DNA of 64,000 bases from Acidobacteriota bacterium (GCA_016715115.1 JADKBM010000004.1:186001-250000), one strand, 5' to 3'; positions 14,952 through 24,863 are shown, counted from the first letter of the stretch. Numbers and translations are program-made. Notes: generated by a model not told the origin, from the letters alone.

Positions 14952-15210
14952 GGAGCCATTCGGAAAAACGGATTCAGTGTGCGGAGCACACGCACGGACG
15001 ATAGCACCACGTGAAGCGGTGCGAAACCCAGGTGTCAGTAGCGGACAATTCAGGTGAGCGTGCGAAACACGCGGACCTTTTGCAGCCACGAAGAGTTGCG
15101 CGTGTTACACACGCTTTGGACGCCATTCGATCGGTCACCACGTTCCGCTCCGCTTCACGTGGTGCTATCGCAAGTTCGCGTGCTCCGCACGCTTGAAGAA
15201 GTAGATTCAG
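14952..15210. repeat. Three-hairpin repeat, head-to-head pair (locus 1)
   Basis: Two inverted copies of a ~125-bp unit. Each unit contains three hairpins: GCGTGTTACACACGC, CACCACGT...ACGTGGTG and GCGTGCTCCGCACGC. The left copy (minus, 14970-15085) is diverged; the right copy (plus, 15090-15210) is close to the copies at 31.4 and 63.5 kb. The left outer end GGAGCCATTCGGAAAAA matches the end of the 63.5-kb pair; the right outer end is missing here. Spurious reading frames in this region are by-products of the repeat. Confidence 0.85.
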
Positions 15211-15507
15211 ATCGCTGATCCAATGTCGGCTGATATGTACCAAACCTGCGTTTCCCTCACGCACCCGCGAACCTTCACTGCTTCGATCCGGATTCAACCA
15301 TGATTTGCGCCTAAATAGGGCGGCAATCTGTGCGTTATCGCACGGTGAAAAATATTGTCTGGTTGATAATGGATATAAGATTACCGCAGCGTACAAGGTT
15401 TATCGGTTGATCACCACGAATGATTTCCATTTTTGTACACCACGGTTAATCGGGATCGTGAGCGTGTCCGTCTGATGGCACTGCAGCGATTGGAAAGGAG
15501 AAAAACA

Positions 15508-15597
15508 ATGGATACAACAACGTTAATCATTATTATTGTAGTTCTGGTACTTTTATTCGGCGGGGGCGGCTTTTGGTACAGAGGCCGGCGACAATAG
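15508..15597 (+). CDS. DUF3309-type 29-residue membrane peptide
   Basis: MDTTTLIIIIVVLVLLFGGG followed by GFWYRGRRQ: one transmembrane helix ending in a Gly run and a short basic tail, the hallmark of the DUF3309 small membrane proteins widespread in Gram-negative bacteria. An AAAGGAG ribosome site sits 8-9 bp before the ATG. Function unknown; relatives are often stress-induced. Confidence 0.8.
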   Translation: MDTTTLIIIIVVLVLLFGGGGFWYRGRRQ

Positions 15598-16128
15598 CGG
15601 ATTAATTTGGCTCAATGAGCCGAATAACTCTGATCGGCGTTAGAAGAGAACCGGAAAAGCACGAAAGCGCCGGCAAAGCGTAATTTCGATCCTATTGGAC
15701 GGGTGGGAAGAGTTTTATGCTGATCTTGGCCTTGGCTTGATCACGAGTGCGGCCGACGACGATTCGTCCGGTATTTCAGCCTGTCTAAGTTTGAAGTAAG
15801 AGCGATCCGGCCATTCGGCCGCCGGATCAGTTCGTTGAGCCCGCCCGCCTCGGACATTATCTCGCGGCGGGCACAGCTTTACGCACAGTCCGGGTGTTTC
15901 TAAAGGTTGCCCCGTTCGAACCTAATATCTGTCTAACGAATCGGCCGCGCCTGAAAGGAACGCAGGCAATAGGAAGAAACGACTGATTCCTGCGCCTGGA
16001 CAGCTAATGCGTAATTTGGGTTCATTCCCCATTTCACTTCTCTTAACGGCGCCCGAATGCGGGACTCCGCCTTCGAATCGGGAATTCCCGCTTGCCTCCT
16101 CTTCGTCTTCGGGGCTGACCGATATAAA
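15598..16128. other. 530-bp spacer before the phosphatase gene
   Basis: I see no gene, clear terminator or repeat. It should contain the phosphatase promoter; no Pho-box-like direct repeat was recognised. Confidence 0.4.
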
Positions 16129-16137
16129 ATGCCCGTT

Positions 16138-17688
16138 ATGAAGAAAATCGACATTTTTGCCCGGCTCGTTTTGATCGTGGCGCTTTTTTGTTCGGTTCCC
16201 TTGCGGGCGCAGGTTGACGAGAAAGTCCCGCCGCCGTTTCCGGTCAAACGACAGGAAAACCGGGCGTTCTGGTATGCGGACGGCAAAAGGGCGATCGAGC
16301 GGAACAAAGCTGTCGCCGGAAAGATCGGCCGCGCCAAGAACGTTATCCTGTTCATCGGCGACGGGATGGGAATCTCGACGCTGACGGCGAGCCGCATTCT
16401 CGAAGGCCAGCTGCGCGGCGAGAGTGGCGAGGAAAACCGCCTGAGCTTCGAAGAATTTCCGAATCTCGCACTGTCGAAAACATATAGCGTTAACCAGCAA
16501 ACGTCGGATTCGGCCCCGACGATGGCAGCAATAGTGACCGGCGTAAAAACCGACGAAGGCGCTTTGTCTGTCGATCAAACCGTCGTCCGCAACGATTACC
16601 GGACGGTCGCCGCGAGCCGCGTGCCGACGATCCTCGAGATGGCCGAAGAGCGCGGCCTTTCGACCGGCGTCGTTTCGACCGCGCGCATCACGCACGCGAC
16701 GCCCGCGGCGTGTTACGCGCACACGTCGAACCGCGACTGGGAATCGGACGCGCAACTGCCGGCCGACGCGCGCAAGACCGGATTTCCCGATATCGCGCGC
16801 CAATTGATCGAGTTTCCGGTCGGCGACGGCCTGGAAGTTGCGATCGGCGGCGGACGCTCGAAGTTCCTGCCGAAAACGACGAACGATCCCGAGTATTCAA
16901 CGAAGATCGGAGAGCGGCTCGACGGCCGCGACCTAACGGCCGAGTGGGGCGCGAAATTCAAGGACTCGGAGTACGTTTGGAACAAAGAGGGCTTCGATCG
17001 GATCGACGCCAAAAAGACTAAGCACCTGCTCGGTCTTTTCGAACCCTCTCACGTCAATTACGAATACGACCGCCCAAAGGATAAGGGAGGCGAGCCGTCG
17101 CTAACGGAAATGACCTCGAAGGCGATCGACATCGTTTCGAAAAACAAGAAAGGCTATTTTCTGATGGTCGAAGGCGGCCGGATCGATCACGCGCATCACG
17201 AAGGCAACGCGTTTCGGGCGCTGACCGAAACAATCGAACTCTCGAACGCGGTCCGCGCGGCCGTCTCGAAGGTCGACCTTAAAGACACGCTGATCATCGT
17301 CACCGCCGACCACAGTCACACATTCCTGATGGCCGGCTATCCGACGCGCGGCAACAACATTCTCGGGTTGGTCAGATCGGCCGATGAAAAAGGCGATCCG
17401 GACAGCAAATACGACAAGGACGCCGATGGCCGGCCGTACACGACGCTCGGCTATCAAAACGGTCCCGGCGCGCGAAAGGTGACACCGCGCCAGCAACCCG
17501 ATCCGGAAAAAGTGACCGATCCCGATTACAAGCAGGAAGCGTTGGTTCCGCTGGCGAGCGAAACACACGGCGGCGAGGACGTCGCGATCTACGCCATCGG
17601 CCCGGGTTCGAACCTCGTCCGCGGCTCGATGGAGCAAAACTGGATCTTTCAGGTAATGCGCGAGGCGCTGAGATTCCCGGCACCGTAG
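16138..17688 (+). CDS. Alkaline phosphatase, PhoA family, exported
   Basis: About 516 residues from the second of two adjacent ATGs (16129 or 16138), giving the signal peptide MKKIDIFARLVLIVALFCSV. All PhoA-family landmarks are visible: metal-binding Asp in ILFIGDGMGIST, the phosphorylated Ser in QQTSDSAPTMAAIVTG, metal ligands in GGRIDHAHHEGNAFRA and VTADHSH, and the last His in SETHGGEDVAIYA. It hydrolyses phosphomonoesters in the periplasm to release phosphate. Stand-alone gene; the next gene begins 30 bp later and is unrelated. Confidence 0.93.
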   Translation: MKKIDIFARLVLIVALFCSVPLRAQVDEKVPPPFPVKRQENRAFWYADGKRAIERNKAVAGKIGRAKNVILFIGDGMGISTLTASRILEGQLRGESGEENRLSFEEFPNLALSKTYSVNQQTSDSAPTMAAIVTGVKTDEGALSVDQTVVRNDYRTVAASRVPTILEMAEERGLSTGVVSTARITHATPAACYAHTSNRDWESDAQLPADARKTGFPDIARQLIEFPVGDGLEVAIGGGRSKFLPKTTNDPEYSTKIGERLDGRDLTAEWGAKFKDSEYVWNKEGFDRIDAKKTKHLLGLFEPSHVNYEYDRPKDKGGEPSLTEMTSKAIDIVSKNKKGYFLMVEGGRIDHAHHEGNAFRALTETIELSNAVRAAVSKVDLKDTLIIVTADHSHTFLMAGYPTRGNNILGLVRSADEKGDPDSKYDKDADGRPYTTLGYQNGPGARKVTPRQQPDPEKVTDPDYKQEALVPLASETHGGEDVAIYAIGPGSNLVRGSMEQNWIFQVMREALRFPAP

Positions 17689-17718
17689 CGCTCGTGGGCG
17701 GAGCGTCAGGAGAATTCT

Positions 17719-18099
17719 ATGCGATACATAATATCGGCAATGTTGGTTGTGGTAGCGGTGATCCACATTCTCCCCCTCGCCGGGGCGCTCGGGAACCAAC
17801 GTCTGACGGCGCTTTACGGACTTTCATTCGAAGATCCGAATCTTTCGATCCTGATGCGCCACCGGGCGGTTTTGTTCGGGATTCTTGGATTCTTCCTTCT
17901 TTTCGCTGCTTTCAAGCCGCAATATCAGACAGCGGCCTTCATCGCTGGTTTAGTCAGCGTCGTTTCATTCATTTGGCTCGCGTCGGCCGTTGGCGGGTAC
18001 AATTCCCAAATTGCGCGTGTCTTTTATGCTGACATCATCGCGCTGATCAGCCTGATCATCGGCGCTGCAGCGCACATCTATCAGCAAAGGCAAGGATAA
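17719..18099 (+). CDS. Small integral membrane protein with four transmembrane helices
   Basis: 126 residues with helices at about 2-21, 47-66, 70-92 and 98-119. AGGAGA precedes the ATG by a few bases. The length and a conserved-looking loop RHRAVLFGILGFFLLFAAFK resemble a family of small bacterial membrane proteins sometimes mislabelled as phosphopantetheine adenylyltransferase; there is no nucleotidyltransferase motif here. Function unknown. Confidence 0.7.
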   Translation: MRYIISAMLVVVAVIHILPLAGALGNQRLTALYGLSFEDPNLSILMRHRAVLFGILGFFLLFAAFKPQYQTAAFIAGLVSVVSFIWLASAVGGYNSQIARVFYADIIALISLIIGAAAHIYQQRQG

Positions 18100-18280
18100 T
18101 CCGAGATCAGCCTCGTTTTTCGAGGAACATCCAACGGTCCGGCGACCTCGTTTGGCCGCCGGAAGTGAACCTGCCCGGATTGATTCGATAATGTCGGCGA
18201 CAAACCCGTCGGTTGACATTCTCCGCTCCCAACAGCGCTTTCTTCCCACCCCCGGCAGAATAAGCTAGAATTCAACGAGT

Positions 18281-20146
18281 GTGAGATTCAAACTGCCCGA
18301 GATTCCGCCGCCCAAGCTGATCACGTCGCTCAGGAACTATAACCTGCTGCCGGCGATCATCTTTCTGCCTACGCGGCGGAAATGCGACGAGGCCGCGACC
18401 GAGGTCGCGGGCGACCGCTCGCAGCGCACCGATCCCGAAAAGGAGGCGAAAAGACAGAAACTCTTCGACGAGTATGTCGCCCAATTCCCGGAGATCAAAT
18501 CGCACAAGCATCGAAAGATACTGCTTCGCGGAGGCGTTGCGGCTCATCACGCCGGACACATTCCGGCGTGGAAGCTGCTCGTCGAAAAGATGATGTCGGG
18601 CGGACTCCTGAACGCCATCTTCGCGACCTCGACGGTCGCCGCCGGCGTCGATTTTCCGGCGCGGACCGTCGTCGTGACCAACGCGGACACGCGCGGCAAC
18701 GACGGCTGGCGTTCGCTTCAGGCGTCCGAGCTTCAGCAAATGACAGGCCGCGCCGGTCGCCGCGGCAAGGACAACGTCGGATTCGTCGTCCTCGCGCCCG
18801 GGCAATTTCAGAATCCGCCGAAGCTCGCGCAGTTGTTGAAATCGCCGCCCGATGCGCTGACGAGCCGTTTCCGCGCGACCTATTCGAGCCTTCTCAACCT
18901 GCTTGACGCCTTCAAGAGTTTCAGCCAGGTTCGCGAGATCGCCGAAAAGAGCTTTGCCTTTCGCGAGACATCGCATCAGATCTCACAGCTCGAACGATCC
19001 GTTTCGACGACCGCCGGAAAGATCGAAAAGGCGCTCGGCGGCAGCGGTTTCGGATTGACGGTCGATTCCGTTCGCGGTTTCGAGCGGCTCACAAGCGCGC
19101 GCCTTCGGCTGCAGGAGAAGCTACCGCAAACCCGCGCCGAGGTTCGTCAAAACTGGCTGCGCGACAACGTCGGGGCCGGCCGAATCGTGACCCGGGGCCG
19201 CAATTCCCGCAAATTCTTTCTCGTCTTGAACGTTTTCGGCGACAAGGTGGTTGCGATGCGCGACGACGGCCAGGGAGCGACACTCGCGCTTTCGCAGATC
19301 GGACGTGTTTTTGAGACGACCTATCCGCTCGAAGAGCGTTCGCTTGACAAGGCCCTGGACGAGATTTATCGCGGCACGAACACGCCGCTCGAAGAACCGC
19401 GTATCGCCGCAATAAATGTCGATTCGGACCTGCCGGTCGAGGTTATCGGCGACGCCATCGACCGTCTCCTCGCGGCCGGTCTGTCAGAAGATCAAAAACG
19501 AGAAGCGAATCAACTGCTTTGGGAACTCTGGAACGACGCCGGGTTGATCGAATCGACGGAACGCGACATCGAAACACTGCGCGGCGAGATCTGGCAGCCG
19601 TTCGAACGCCGCGCACGAGTCCTCGATCACTTCGGCTATCTCGACTTCCCCGCCGAACTCGTTACCGAACGCGGGAAATGGCTCGCCGATCTTCGGGTCG
19701 ACCGCCCGCTTCTGGTCGGCGAGGCCATCAGCCGCGGGATCTTCGACGGTCTCGACATTAAAACAACCGCCGCGCTGATGGCGTCGCTCGCGGCCGACTC
19801 CGACAGGAATTACGGCGAGATCTATCTGTCGAATCGCGTGCTCGATCTGTTGACCGAGTTTGAGGAGATCGTCTTCAACGTCTCGAACGTCGAATGGAAG
19901 TTCGGCGTCGAGCCGGCGCCCGATCTGAACTTTTCCGCGGCGGCGGCGGCCGAATGCTGGGCCGGAGGGATGAATTGGGACGAACTCGTCTTTCGTTCGA
20001 AGGCCGAGGAAGGCGATCTCGTTCGTTTGCTTTCGCGCACCGGAGAAGCGCTTCGGCAAATCGCGCAGCTTAAGGAATCGAATCCGGCAGCGGCCGAACT
20101 CGCGAAACAGACCGCCGAAATGATGCTCCGTGAACCGATCCGTTAA
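18281..20146 (+). CDS. Ski2-like superfamily 2 helicase lacking the first RecA domain
   Basis: 621 residues from a GTG. The sequence opens directly in RecA domain 2 (LLPAIIFLPTRRKCDEAATE), with motifs V and VI in IFATSTVAAGVDFPARTVVV and QQMTGRAGRRGKDNVGFVVL, then the winged-helix and helical-bundle region typical of Ski2/Mtr4/Hel308 relatives. Walker A and the DEAD/DEAH box of domain 1 are absent, and the 180 bp upstream show no open continuation. So the gene is either 5'-truncated or a helicase-derived protein that works without ATPase domain 1 or with a partner. Codon use matches the chromosome; the rest is intact. Confidence 0.75.
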   Translation: MRFKLPEIPPPKLITSLRNYNLLPAIIFLPTRRKCDEAATEVAGDRSQRTDPEKEAKRQKLFDEYVAQFPEIKSHKHRKILLRGGVAAHHAGHIPAWKLLVEKMMSGGLLNAIFATSTVAAGVDFPARTVVVTNADTRGNDGWRSLQASELQQMTGRAGRRGKDNVGFVVLAPGQFQNPPKLAQLLKSPPDALTSRFRATYSSLLNLLDAFKSFSQVREIAEKSFAFRETSHQISQLERSVSTTAGKIEKALGGSGFGLTVDSVRGFERLTSARLRLQEKLPQTRAEVRQNWLRDNVGAGRIVTRGRNSRKFFLVLNVFGDKVVAMRDDGQGATLALSQIGRVFETTYPLEERSLDKALDEIYRGTNTPLEEPRIAAINVDSDLPVEVIGDAIDRLLAAGLSEDQKREANQLLWELWNDAGLIESTERDIETLRGEIWQPFERRARVLDHFGYLDFPAELVTERGKWLADLRVDRPLLVGEAISRGIFDGLDIKTTAALMASLAADSDRNYGEIYLSNRVLDLLTEFEEIVFNVSNVEWKFGVEPAPDLNFSAAAAAECWAGGMNWDELVFRSKAEEGDLVRLLSRTGEALRQIAQLKESNPAAAELAKQTAEMMLREPIR

Positions 20147-20310
20147 CTCCGTTTCGGAAGATTCGCCGGATTTGACGTTTGTTGATAAGACGTTCCGGAT
20201 ATCAACGAAGCATCGGTCGGCAAATACGGCCTTCAGCTTGAGCGTCCCGGAAGCCAATTATGCGGGTTTTCGATTTCGTCAAAGTCGATCGGGCCCGAAA
20301 ATCACGGTCA

Positions 20311-21900
20311 ATGAATTCTGATTCGTTAAACCCGAAGTTCTTCTGGCGTCCGCTCGCGATCGTTGTGGCGTTCGCGTTCCTGTATTCCGGCGTGCTCACA
20401 AAACTCGGCCGCGATTGGTGGAGCGACGAGAATTACTCTCACGGCTTGCTCGTGCCATTTGTCATCGGATTCATCATCTGGTCGGAGTGGGATGAGATCC
20501 GCGCCATCCGACTGAATCCGTCGAGCCTCCTCGGCATCGTGGTCATCGTCACCGCGTTCCTGTTACTTCTCGGCGGAACACTCGGCGCTGAACTTTTTAC
20601 GCAGCGGATCTCGATGGTCGTGATGATCGCCGGATTGGTGATCTGGTTTTTCGGCTCCCGAATACTCCGGTTTTTGACGGTTCCGTTCGGACTGCTTTTG
20701 CTCTCGATCCCGATCCCGCAGATCATCTTCAACAAGATCGCGTTCCCGCTTCAGCTTCAGGCGTCGCAGGCAGCGGTTTGGGGGATTCGTCTGTTCGATG
20801 TTCCGACGGTCCGCAAAGGCAACGTCATCGAGATCCTGCCGAGCGGTGCAACGCAGGTCATCGCGCTCGAGGTCGTCGAGGCCTGTAGCGGGATTCGTTC
20901 GCTGATGACGTTGATGGTGCTGGCGCTGATCCTCGGATATTTCACCAGCGAAAGGCGCGGACGGATCTTCGGGAACTTTCGAGAGATGCTGGGCGGCTTC
21001 GACTTTTGGCGGATGGCAATCCTGATGCTGGCGGCGATTCCGATCGCGGTCCTGACGAATGCCGCGCGCGTCACGGCGACCGGCGTGCTGACGTACAATT
21101 TCGGAAAGCGCGCGACCGAAGGCACGTGGCACGACGCTTCGGGTTGGCTCGTTTACGTCGTCGCGCTCCTTCTTTTGATCGGCGTGAATCTTGTCCTTAA
21201 GAAGTTCGATCGCACAAGAACCGGGGCCGCCGAAATCCCGCAATCGAAGATCGAGAATCCCAGGCCTCAAAGCGTTTTGCTTGTCATTGCGGTCCTCGTC
21301 GTCGGCGGAGTTTTCGTCAATTGGTTCGACCGGCGCGGCGAAACGCAGGTTGAGCGTGCGCCGCTTTCGGAACTTTCGATGACGCTCGGGGACTGGCGCC
21401 AGAAAGGCGGCGAGATCAGGTTTGGCGAAGCGACTGAAAGCGTTCTCAGAGCCTCTGACTATACGATGCGCGAGTATCTTCTGACCGACGGGCGCATCGC
21501 CAACGTCTACGTCGGCTATTACGCCTCGCAACGCTCCGGAGTGACTTATCACAGTCCGCAGAACTGTCTTCCCGGAGCCGGTTGGGTAATGAAGGAACCG
21601 GAACTTATCGAGATCCCTTTGCCCGACGGGAAGACGTTCAAGGCAAATCGCTACATCATTGAAAACGGCGCCTACCGCGAGGTGATGATCTACTGGTACC
21701 AAGGCCGCGGCCGATCCGAAGCGAGCGAGTACCGCGACAAGATCAATATGGTATGGGACAGCGTGGTCCGCCGCCGAAGCGACGGCGCGATGGTTCGCGT
21801 GATGACCTCGGCCGGCGGCGACGAAGCCGGCGCGACACGATCGGCCGTCGACCTTTCGGCCCGGCTCGCAGAGAGACTCGGCGCCCACGTCCCGGAATAG
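20311..21900 (+). CDS. xrt: Exosortase fused to an EpsI-type C-terminal domain
   Basis: About 529 residues from the ATG at 20311; an earlier ATG at 20260 has a better ribosome site (GGAAG) and cannot be excluded. Eight or so membrane helices make up the exosortase part; the catalytic triad is visible as Cys in VEACSGIRSLMT, Arg in LTNAARVTATG and His in TEGTWHDASGWLVY. After a last helix (about residues 345-360) comes an EpsI-like periplasmic domain (VYVGYYASQRSGVTYHSPQN, then CLPGAGW). Exosortases process PEP-CTERM-type sorting signals during export to the surface; the fusion with EpsI is a known XrtA-type arrangement. It heads the EPS cluster that follows. Confidence 0.9.
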   Translation: MNSDSLNPKFFWRPLAIVVAFAFLYSGVLTKLGRDWWSDENYSHGLLVPFVIGFIIWSEWDEIRAIRLNPSSLLGIVVIVTAFLLLLGGTLGAELFTQRISMVVMIAGLVIWFFGSRILRFLTVPFGLLLLSIPIPQIIFNKIAFPLQLQASQAAVWGIRLFDVPTVRKGNVIEILPSGATQVIALEVVEACSGIRSLMTLMVLALILGYFTSERRGRIFGNFREMLGGFDFWRMAILMLAAIPIAVLTNAARVTATGVLTYNFGKRATEGTWHDASGWLVYVVALLLLIGVNLVLKKFDRTRTGAAEIPQSKIENPRPQSVLLVIAVLVVGGVFVNWFDRRGETQVERAPLSELSMTLGDWRQKGGEIRFGEATESVLRASDYTMREYLLTDGRIANVYVGYYASQRSGVTYHSPQNCLPGAGWVMKEPELIEIPLPDGKTFKANRYIIENGAYREVMIYWYQGRGRSEASEYRDKINMVWDSVVRRRSDGAMVRVMTSAGGDEAGATRSAVDLSARLAERLGAHVPE

Positions 21901-22265
21901 TTCCCGACCGATTTCCCGGTTTCCGCCGTCACCTGCTTTATTCAAATCACTCGTTTGTGTTAGTCTTACGACTTACCCCTGAGAAAAATCTTTCAGAAAC
22001 TGATTCCGTAATTTGCGAACAAGGCATCGTGCTGTGCCGAATTCGCTCTTTCGGACATATGCGAACGAGTTTTTTCTGAAATCAGAAGCTGATTGCAACT
22101 TCTTCTGAGTACCGGCGACTTGAACCGGTAAAGCTTTGAAAACTTTGCGTTTCCCGAAACTCCGTTGGGATTGCCCCCCAACGGAATCAGGCAGATATCG
22201 CGAGCCGGAAGTCAATGCCCGACCCAACGCCGTGAGCCAACGATCGGAAACGCGTACTTAAAGAA
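21901..22265. other. 365-bp leader region before the TPR lipoprotein gene, with hairpins
   Basis: No gene. TCCGTTGGG/CCCAACGGA at 22161-22185 form a perfect 9-bp hairpin with a 7-base loop but no T-run, and a smaller AAAG...CTTT hairpin lies just upstream (about 22131-22147). I looked for a c-di-GMP riboswitch, common before such genes, and did not find its conserved core. A long structured leader remains possible. Confidence 0.4.
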
Positions 22266-24644
22266 ATGCGATTGAGTGAGTGCCATAATTTTACCTTCCG
22301 TTTATTCGTGCAAATTGCGCTGTGCAGTTTGCTCGTCTTTGTCGTTTCCTGCGGCGGTTCGAAAGACCAGCATCTTGCCCGGGGCGAAGAATATCTCCAG
22401 AAACGAAAATTCCACGAAGCCTTGATGGAGTTCCGGACGGCGGCCGACATTGACCGTGATTCGGCTGCGGCGCATTGGGGACTGGCGCGCGCCTACGAGA
22501 ACCTCGGACAATTCAGCGAGACCGTCGAAGCGCTTCGCAAAACGAATGAACTCGCTCCGGATAATCTCGCGGCGAAGGTCAAACTCGGAAACTATTACCT
22601 GCTCGTGCAGCCGCCGATGGTCGGCGAAACCGAGAAGATCCTTGAAGAGGTCTTCGCGAAGGATCCGAATTTCATTGAAGGCCGGATTCTCAAGGCCTCC
22701 GTTTTTGCGGTCCAGATGAAACCCGAAACGGAAGTTCTTAAGGTTCTGGACGACGCGATCGCGCTCGACGAAAAGCGGACCGATTCCTACATCTCAAAGG
22801 CCCGCTATTTTATGAAGATCGAGAAGGCCAAGGAATCCGAGGAAACGATCAAGAAGGCGATTTCGGCCAATCCGAATGCGGCCGCGGGTTATGTTGAATA
22901 CGGAAGGTTCCTCGATTTCGCGGATCGTTCGAACGAATCCGAGGCGCAGTTCCGGAAAGCGATCGAAGTCGAGCCCAAAAACATCGAATCGCGTGAGGCG
23001 ATCGCCGACTTCTTTACTTCCGAGAAACAATACGACAAGGCCGAACAAATTCATCGCGAACTTGTTGAGCTTCAGGAAAACAGCCCCGAAAGCCGCCTCG
23101 CCTTCGCCGAATTCTATTCACGCATCGGCCGCGGCGACGAGGCCGTCAAGCTGCTGTCGGCGATCATCGGTGAAACTCCCGAATACGTTCGCGCCCGATA
23201 CCGCCTGGCCGAGATCTTCCTCGACCGGCGCGAAAGCGAAAAGGTGTCGGAGCAGATCGTGGAGCTGATGAAGATCAACGACAAGGATACCGAAGCGCTG
23301 CTCCTCAAATCGCGCCTCGCGCTTGCCGAGAATCGGGCGGAAGAGGCGGTCAAGGATCTCGAGCAGGTTCTCAAGACGCTTCCGAGCCACAAAGACGCTT
23401 TGTTCAATATGGTCGAAGCGCGTCTCGCGATGGGCCAGACCGAACAGGCGCGGGCATTCATCGGCGACCTCGAAAAGTATCATCCGAACTATCTCAGAAC
23501 CCGGCTTCTGAAGATCCAGGCGGCTTTCGCCGACGGCGACGCGGCGGGCGCGTTTAGGATCGCCAACGAACTCGTCCAGGCGGCGGGCGGAACCATTGCG
23601 GCGAATTCGGCGATGGCCGGCGAGATCTCGGAACTTCGTTTCCGGGCGCTTTCGGCGCGCGGATTGGCGAATCTTGAACTTGGGAAACTTGCGGATGCGA
23701 AGGCCGACCTCTCTGAAGTTCAAAAGAACGCGCCCCGTTCGGCTCCCGCCCTGATCAATCTGGCAAAGGTCGCGGCGGCCGAAAGGAATTTGGACGAGAG
23801 CCTGAGCCTTTACGAAAAGGCGTCGGCGCTTGACGCCCGCAATTTCGACGCTCTGAGCGGTGCGCTCGGCGTGCTCAGCCGTCAGAAGCGCTACGCGGAC
23901 GCGCACGGGAAGATCGACGCCGCGATCGCCGCCAACGGCGACAAACCGGAAACGGCGGCGTTTCATTATCTGAAGGCGGACATCTTCCTCACCGAGAAAA
24001 ACGTCGCAGCGGCCGAAGTTTCATTGAAGCGCTCGATCGAACTCGACGCCGAGTATCTGCCGGCATATTCGACGTACGCGTCGATCCTCGTTGAACGCGA
24101 TCAGACGGCGGAAGCGATCGACCAGTATAGAAAGGTCATTGAGAAGAAAGCGTCCCCGGCGATCTACACGTTGATCGGAATGCTCGAAGAATCGCGCGAG
24201 AATTTTGCGGATGCCGAAAAGAACTATCGCAAGGCGCTCGAACTCGCGCCCGGAACGCCGATCGCGGCCAATAATCTGGCGTGGATCATCGCCGACCGGG
24301 GCCAGGGAAATCTTGACGAAGCGCTGAAACTTTCACAGGCGGTGGTCAACAAGTATTCGAACACGGCGGGCTATTACGACACGCTCGGCTGGGTGTATTT
24401 CAAGAAAGGATTGTACTCGCCGGCCGTTGAACAGATGAAGAAAGCGGTCGCGCTCGACGAATCCGAAGCGAAACGCAACGGAACCGAAATCAATTCGGCG
24501 TTTAGGATTCGTCTCGCGACAGCGCTTGCGTCGGCGGGAGACAAAGCTTCGGCGCGTCGCGAGGTCGAAGCTTCGCTGCAGAACGGAAAGAATCTTTCCG
24601 CGAAGGAAGCGCAGGAAGCGAAGTCGCTGCTCGCGACACTCTAA
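22266..24644 (+). CDS. TPR-repeat lipoprotein of the exosortase/EPS system (PrsT-like)
   Basis: 792 residues. An N-terminal lipoprotein signal ends in LLVFVVSCGG, so the protein is lipidated at that Cys. The rest is a long array of tetratricopeptide repeats (for example ALMEFRTAADIDRDSAAAHW and NYRKALELAPGTPIAANNLA). This matches the PEP-CTERM-system TPR proteins that accompany exosortase clusters and may guide polysaccharide or protein through the periplasm. The following small gene starts 16 bp later. Confidence 0.88.
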   Translation: MRLSECHNFTFRLFVQIALCSLLVFVVSCGGSKDQHLARGEEYLQKRKFHEALMEFRTAADIDRDSAAAHWGLARAYENLGQFSETVEALRKTNELAPDNLAAKVKLGNYYLLVQPPMVGETEKILEEVFAKDPNFIEGRILKASVFAVQMKPETEVLKVLDDAIALDEKRTDSYISKARYFMKIEKAKESEETIKKAISANPNAAAGYVEYGRFLDFADRSNESEAQFRKAIEVEPKNIESREAIADFFTSEKQYDKAEQIHRELVELQENSPESRLAFAEFYSRIGRGDEAVKLLSAIIGETPEYVRARYRLAEIFLDRRESEKVSEQIVELMKINDKDTEALLLKSRLALAENRAEEAVKDLEQVLKTLPSHKDALFNMVEARLAMGQTEQARAFIGDLEKYHPNYLRTRLLKIQAAFADGDAAGAFRIANELVQAAGGTIAANSAMAGEISELRFRALSARGLANLELGKLADAKADLSEVQKNAPRSAPALINLAKVAAAERNLDESLSLYEKASALDARNFDALSGALGVLSRQKRYADAHGKIDAAIAANGDKPETAAFHYLKADIFLTEKNVAAAEVSLKRSIELDAEYLPAYSTYASILVERDQTAEAIDQYRKVIEKKASPAIYTLIGMLEESRENFADAEKNYRKALELAPGTPIAANNLAWIIADRGQGNLDEALKLSQAVVNKYSNTAGYYDTLGWVYFKKGLYSPAVEQMKKAVALDESEAKRNGTEINSAFRIRLATALASAGDKASARREVEASLQNGKNLSAKEAQEAKSLLATL

Positions 24645-24659
24645 CGGAGAAGTAAGACG

Positions 24660-24845
24660 ATGTTTTACCTGATGCAGGCAACGAACCAGAACTTGATCCT
24701 CGGCTTTATGCCGGAATCGCTCGGCCTTCTGATCTTCGGAATCGCGCTGATCGCTTTGACGATCGGGCTGCGGTGGATCCTGAGGAAAAGCGAGTCGGAA
24801 TCAAACGCTGCGGTCGAAAAGACCGGAGGAACGGCAAAAGGCTAG
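24660..24845 (+). CDS. 61-residue membrane peptide with a PEP-CTERM-like segment
   Basis: Starts MFYLMQATNQNLILGF, then PESLGLLIFGIALIALTIGL followed by RWILRK and a polar tail of 16 residues. A Pro-Glu-Ser, a hydrophobic helix and a basic cluster in that order is the layout of a PEP-CTERM sorting signal, although in true signals the basic cluster is the very end. GGAGAAG precedes the ATG. Its place between the TPR lipoprotein and chain-length determinant suggests a role in the EPS system; otherwise just a one-helix membrane peptide. Confidence 0.55.
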   Translation: MFYLMQATNQNLILGFMPESLGLLIFGIALIALTIGLRWILRKSESESNAAVEKTGGTAKG

Positions 24846-24863
24846 GTACGGAGAAGATTTGAG

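Noticed and set aside
15974..16057. Start of the phosphatase at 16057
   Set aside because: The residues before 16129 do not form an export signal; the two ATGs at 16129 and 16138 do.
15922..16803. 293-codon minus-strand frame over the phosphatase gene
   Set aside because: Mirror frame of a clear PhoA gene, with a composition typical of antisense frames and no ribosome site.
22090..22260. c-di-GMP or other riboswitch before the TPR lipoprotein gene
   Set aside because: Hairpins are present, but the conserved core of the GEMM riboswitch was not found, and nothing else matched a class I know.
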